A stretch of 9,460 nucleotides of DNA from DATMQA01 sp035566895 (GTDB lineage: Bacteria; Verrucomicrobiota; Verrucomicrobiia; Limisphaerales; UBA8199): assembly GCA_035566895.1 (NCBI GenBank), contig DATMQA010000035.1:1-9460 (forward strand), written 5' to 3'. Position numbers and translations under genes: made by a program. Shown here piece after piece: positions 7,002 to 9,460 of the stretch (position 1 is the stretch's first letter; every line of letters starts with the position of its first letter). The notes below the pieces were generated by a model. That model was not told the origin of the DNA, made no database searches, and saw nothing but the letters and a program-made list of their open reading frames with translations.

Positions 7002-7183
7002 ACGGCGAACGCGGCGAGTACCAAAGTCTCCCGCAATTGATGGCAGGAGACGGCGCAAGGAGTCTCGGCTCAAATCTCGTTCCATTCTCCTGGAACCAGT
7101 TGATTTGATGCGCCTTACGTCGTCTCCCAAAAGCCTTTTGGCTCGTCATTCGCCCTGGGATGGGAAAAGGCGATTTACCACAC
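7002..7183. other. Intergenic stretch between the Rrf2 and sigma genes
   Basis: I see no gene here. Two short perfect hairpins are present: GTTCCA/TGGAAC (7079-7096, 6-nt loop) and CCAAAA/TTTTGG (7127-7141, 3-nt loop). Neither is followed by a T-tract. An open frame starting at 7105 continues into the sigma gene but is unlikely to be translated from there. Confidence 0.4.
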
Positions 7184-7211
7184 TTGCAATATGGCCTTCG
7201 TGTGTAATAAT
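7184..7211 (+). promoter_or_regulatory. Candidate sigma-70-type promoter of the sigma factor gene
   Basis: TTGCAA (7184-7189, 4 of 6 to consensus) is followed after 16 bp by AATAAT (7206-7211, 5 of 6). TG at 7203-7204 gives the extended -10 form TGTAATAAT. A start near 7218 would leave a leader of about 28 nt with a good ribosome binding site. The dyad at 7202-7225 overlaps this -10 and the likely start point. Confidence 0.5.
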
Positions 7212-7225
7212 GTATGTTACATATT
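7202..7225 (+). promoter_or_regulatory. Candidate Rrf2 operator, copy 2 (before the sigma factor gene)
   Basis: This is the partner of 6537-6560: 17 of 24 bases match, with conserved outer blocks GTGTAA and TACATAT. Inside it, TATGT-T-ACATA (7213-7223) is a perfect 11-bp palindrome. Its place over the -10 region suits a repressor site. Confidence 0.45.
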
Positions 7226-7232
7226 GTAGACC

Positions 7233-7237
7233 AGGAG
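7233..7237 (+). promoter_or_regulatory. Ribosome binding site deciding a TTG start
   Basis: AGGAG lies 8 nt before TTG 7246. No comparable site precedes the in-frame ATGs at 7105 or 7210, so it decides the start of the sigma factor gene. Confidence 0.7.
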
Positions 7238-7245
7238 AAAGCAAT

Positions 7246-8292
7246 TTGAAAGTGAAAACGATAAGAGACATTTCAGCGAGGAACGGGAGACCCGCCTCGA
7301 GGCGGAAGGTCGTCGCCGCAAAGGAACGCGGGCCGCGGGCCGTTGATACCGGAGCCTCTAGGCTTCCGGTTCTAGAGTCGTCCGGCCGGAGCGAACCGTT
7401 CCCGGCCGAGGCTGCATCGGCGCAGCCGGCTTCAGGGCGGTCAGGACCGCGCGACGCCCTCGAGCTTTACCTTAAGGAAGTCGGCCGAGTCAACCTCATC
7501 ACGCCGCAGGAAGAGATCGACCTTGCCAAACGCATTCAAAAGGGCGATGAGCAGGCGCGCGAGCATATGATCAAGGCCAATCTCCGCCTGGTCGTGAAGA
7601 TCGCGCGCGACTACGAAGGCCTGGGTCTCCCCCTGCTCGACCTGATCAATGAGGGCAATATCGGCTTGATGAAAGGAGTTGAACGCTTCAACCCGGCCAA
7701 AGGGGCGAAGCTTTCCACCTATGCATCGTGGTGGATTAAACAGTCTATCAAGCGGGCTCTGGCCAACCAGACCAAGACGATCCGGTTGCCGGTCCATGTC
7801 GTGGATAAGATGGCTCATGTTCGGCGGGCTGAAGTGAAACTGCGCGAGGTCTTGGATCGCGAACCCACCGATGAAGAGGTGGCGGCTGAGTTGGACATGG
7901 AGCCGCGGCGCCTTCGCCAGTATCGCGACGCGTCGAAAGCGACGGTTTCGCTGGACGCCCCGCTGGGAACAGATGAGGAGTCGAACCATGTTTCCGAGGT
8001 GGTGGCGGATCCAAACGCTGTTGCACCCTTCGACCACGTGCTCAAAGAGAGCGACTCTGCCATGCTGAAGGAGGTCTTTGCGACCCTCAGTCCGCGGGAA
8101 AAGGCGGTCTTGGCGCTGCGCTATGGACTAGGGGACGAGGAGCCCAAGACCCTGGAGGAGATCGGCGGGCAGTTCGGGTTGACCCGGGAACGCATCCGGC
8201 AGATTCAAAGCGAGGCGCTCAAGAAATTGCGCGCCAAGGTGGAAGAGAAAGACCAGCCGGTGGGTGATGAGACGCTGGCCTTGGCAGCCTAA
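7246..8292 (+). CDS. RpoD/SigA-family RNA polymerase sigma factor without region 1.1
   Basis: This sigma-70 family subunit directs RNA polymerase to promoters. From TTG 7246 it has 348 residues. An R/A/P-rich tail (1-67) stands where region 1.1 would be. Region 1.2 (69-102, DALELYLKEVG) is followed by region 2 (about 105-180), with DLINEGNIGLMKGVERF and the STYASWWIKQSIKRA -10 recognition helix, then region 3 (about 187-265) and region 4 (about 270-332), with LSPREKAVLALRYGLG and the helix-turn-helix TLEEIGGQFGLTRERIRQIQ. It is much shorter than a housekeeping RpoD, so it is probably a group 2 (alternative RpoD-like) sigma factor; a lineage with a short primary sigma cannot be excluded. In the -10 helix the residue aligned with E. 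coli Thr440 is Lys169, while the Gln437 equivalent is kept. A candidate Rrf2 site overlaps its promoter. It ends 15 bp from the convergent reductase gene. Confidence 0.93.
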   Translation: MKVKTIRDISARNGRPASRRKVVAAKERGPRAVDTGASRLPVLESSGRSEPFPAEAASAQPASGRSGPRDALELYLKEVGRVNLITPQEEIDLAKRIQKGDEQAREHMIKANLRLVVKIARDYEGLGLPLLDLINEGNIGLMKGVERFNPAKGAKLSTYASWWIKQSIKRALANQTKTIRLPVHVVDKMAHVRRAEVKLREVLDREPTDEEVAAELDMEPRRLRQYRDASKATVSLDAPLGTDEESNHVSEVVADPNAVAPFDHVLKESDSAMLKEVFATLSPREKAVLALRYGLGDEEPKTLEEIGGQFGLTRERIRQIQSEALKKLRAKVEEKDQPVGDETLALAA

Positions 8293-8307
8293 CGATGGCT
8301 TAATCGG

Positions 8308-9460
8308 TCAATACACATCCCTCAAATACCGCTTGTCGGTCTTCATCAGGGTCACATTGACGTACTCCGCCGCCGCTTCGGGTGAGAGCTCGCCTTCCTT
8401 TTGGGCGATGGTGATCAGGGCCTGGTGCACGTCTTTGGCCATGTGCTTGGCGTCACCGCAGACATAAAAATACGCGCCGCCTTGGAGCCAGGACCACAGT
8501 TCCCTGGCGTTTTCAAGCATCCGATGCTGGACGTAAATCTTGAAAGATTGGTCCCGCGAAAAGGCCAGGTCGAGCCGGTGCAGTTTTCCATTTTTCTGCC
8601 AGGCCAGCAGTTCGTCGCGATACAGGAAATCGGTGGCCTGCCGTTGTTCGCCGAAAAAGAGCCAATGCCGGCCGTTAGCGCCCTCCAGCACGCGCTGCTC
8701 CATAAAGGCGCGGAACGGCGCAATCCCCGCGCCCGGTCCGCACATGATGATGTCGGTCCCATTGTCCTTGGGCAGACGGAAGGTGCGCGACTCCTGCACA
8801 TAGATCGGGATATTCTTCACGAACATGTCGGCGTGGTCGGCAAAAAAGCCGGAAGCCAGTCCCTTCTTGGCCCGGCCGTGGGTGTCATAGCGGACGACGG
8901 CAACACACAGTTGCACTTCGCCCGGGTGCGCTTGCAGGGAAGAGGCGATGGAATAAAGCCGGGGCACCACCGGGGTTAACTGGGATAGAAAAGCCTCGGG
9001 TGATTCAAACTGCGCTTCCTCGAAGTCCTTAATGATATCGACATAATCGCGGGTATTGATGTAGTCGGAGAGCACGTCGCTGTTATCGACGATTTCCATC
9101 AGTCGATTGCGTTGTTCGCCTTGCGGCACCCTCTGGGCAAGGCCGGTCATGACCTTGCGGTTCGCCCGGTTGACGGTGTAATCCTGCAGCAGGGCCTGGC
9201 GCAGGGTCGTCGGCTGCCCTTTGGGGTCTTTCACCCCGGCGTCGGGCTTGAATTTCAACAAGGCGATGAGCTCATCGACGACCTCGGGCGAGTTGCGGCC
9301 AAAAGCTCCCAACGAATCGCCCGGCGTATAGGTCAGGCCACTGCCGTCGAGCTTAATTACAAAATGCCGGGTATCTTTCGAAGAACCCGGCTGGGTCAGG
9401 CGCTCATGCCCGACCAATTCGGCCAAAAATGGATTTTTCCTGGAGTATGGATTTGTGGCG
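8308..9460 (-). CDS. CysJ-like FAD/NADPH reductase (sulfite reductase alpha subunit type), N-terminus beyond window
   Basis: The 383 visible residues form the FAD-binding and NADPH-binding halves of a CysJ/cytochrome P450 reductase-type flavoprotein, which passes electrons from NADPH through FAD to a partner. Visible motifs, counted from the window edge, are YSRKNPFLAEL (5-15), LTYTPGDSLG (42-51), the FAD motif RLYS (167-170), KKGLASGFFAD (198-208), the NADPH loop GPGAGIAPFR (241-250), FFGEQRQATDFLYRDEL (from 268), SRDQ and the CGD (334-336). It ends KRYLRDVY as in CysJ. The frame runs through to the right edge; a TTG at 9426 falls inside the conserved YSRKNPF block and is not the start. No flavodoxin domain is visible. 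As a stand-alone protein of about 390 residues it would be the flavodoxin-less type; otherwise that domain lies beyond the edge. The partner is unknown. Confidence 0.92.
   Translation of the reverse strand, partial: ATNPYSRKNPFLAELVGHERLTQPGSSKDTRHFVIKLDGSGLTYTPGDSLGAFGRNSPEVVDELIALLKFKPDAGVKDPKGQPTTLRQALLQDYTVNRANRKVMTGLAQRVPQGEQRNRLMEIVDNSDVLSDYINTRDYVDIIKDFEEAQFESPEAFLSQLTPVVPRLYSIASSLQAHPGEVQLCVAVVRYDTHGRAKKGLASGFFADHADMFVKNIPIYVQESRTFRLPKDNGTDIIMCGPGAGIAPFRAFMEQRVLEGANGRHWLFFGEQRQATDFLYRDELLAWQKNGKLHRLDLAFSRDQSFKIYVQHRMLENARELWSWLQGGAYFYVCGDAKHMAKDVHQALITIAQKEGELSPEAAAEYVNVTLMKTDKRYLRDVY

Noticed and set aside
7079..7141. Two short hairpins as terminators of the Rrf2 gene
   Set aside because: Stems of only 6 bp, largely A/T in one case, and no T-tract.
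7105..7245. Upstream extension of the sigma factor to ATG 7105 or ATG 7210
   Set aside because: No ribosome binding site there. The extension covers the candidate promoter and operator and has no sigma-like sequence; AGGAG before TTG 7246 is better.
7349..7369. Strong hairpin CCGGAGCC/GGCTTCCGG with one bulge
   Set aside because: It lies inside the coding sequence of the sigma N-terminal tail, in GC-rich low-complexity DNA; no evidence of a regulatory role.
9424..9426. TTG as start of the CysJ-like protein
   Set aside because: It falls within the conserved YSRKNPFLAEL block; the frame is open to the edge, so the true start is further upstream.

Overview
The window looks like chromosomal DNA of a GC-rich, free-living Gram-negative bacterium, most probably a Verrucomicrobiota member of the Pedosphaera/Limisphaerales type. 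This placement is an inference from three things: a giant secreted protein rich in Thr-Asn, in the style of that group's Ig-repeat proteins; a short RpoD-like sigma factor; and frequent GTG/TTG starts with weak Shine-Dalgarno sequences. No rRNA, tRNA, CRISPR array, insertion sequence or integrase is visible.

Left part, positions 1 to about 3966, minus strand: one uninterrupted reading frame of at least 1322 codons runs off the left edge. It encodes a secreted mosaic protein: signal peptide, LamG-like domain, cadherin/Big-like domain, second LamG-like domain, Ig-like domain, CARDB/DUF11-like domain, MAM/jelly-roll domain, then a tandem array of Ig-like (He_PIG-type) domains that becomes a 585-bp (195-residue) repeat. 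Its length and the missing stop codon make it easy to overlook, and the long plus-strand frames opposite it are shadows.

Middle part, about 4222 to 6381, minus strand: pncA (nicotinamidase), then a cysteine-rich DUF1326 protein, then a DUF2182 membrane protein. The last two form a likely two-gene unit with a probable metal- or thiol-related role of unknown detail.

Right part: an Rrf2-family regulator (plus, 6570) lies divergent from pncA and is followed by an RpoD/SigA-type sigma factor (plus, TTG start at 7246). A related 24-bp dyad motif occurs just before both the Rrf2 gene and the sigma gene, where it overlaps a good candidate sigma promoter. This suggests that the regulator controls itself and the sigma factor. 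Convergent to the sigma gene, and only 15 bp away, ends a CysJ-like FAD/NADPH reductase that runs off the right edge.

The most interesting points are the shared Rrf2/sigma operator candidate, the repeat dynamics of the giant surface protein, and the DUF1326-DUF2182 pair. I see no defence, secretion or biosynthetic system that is clearly new.
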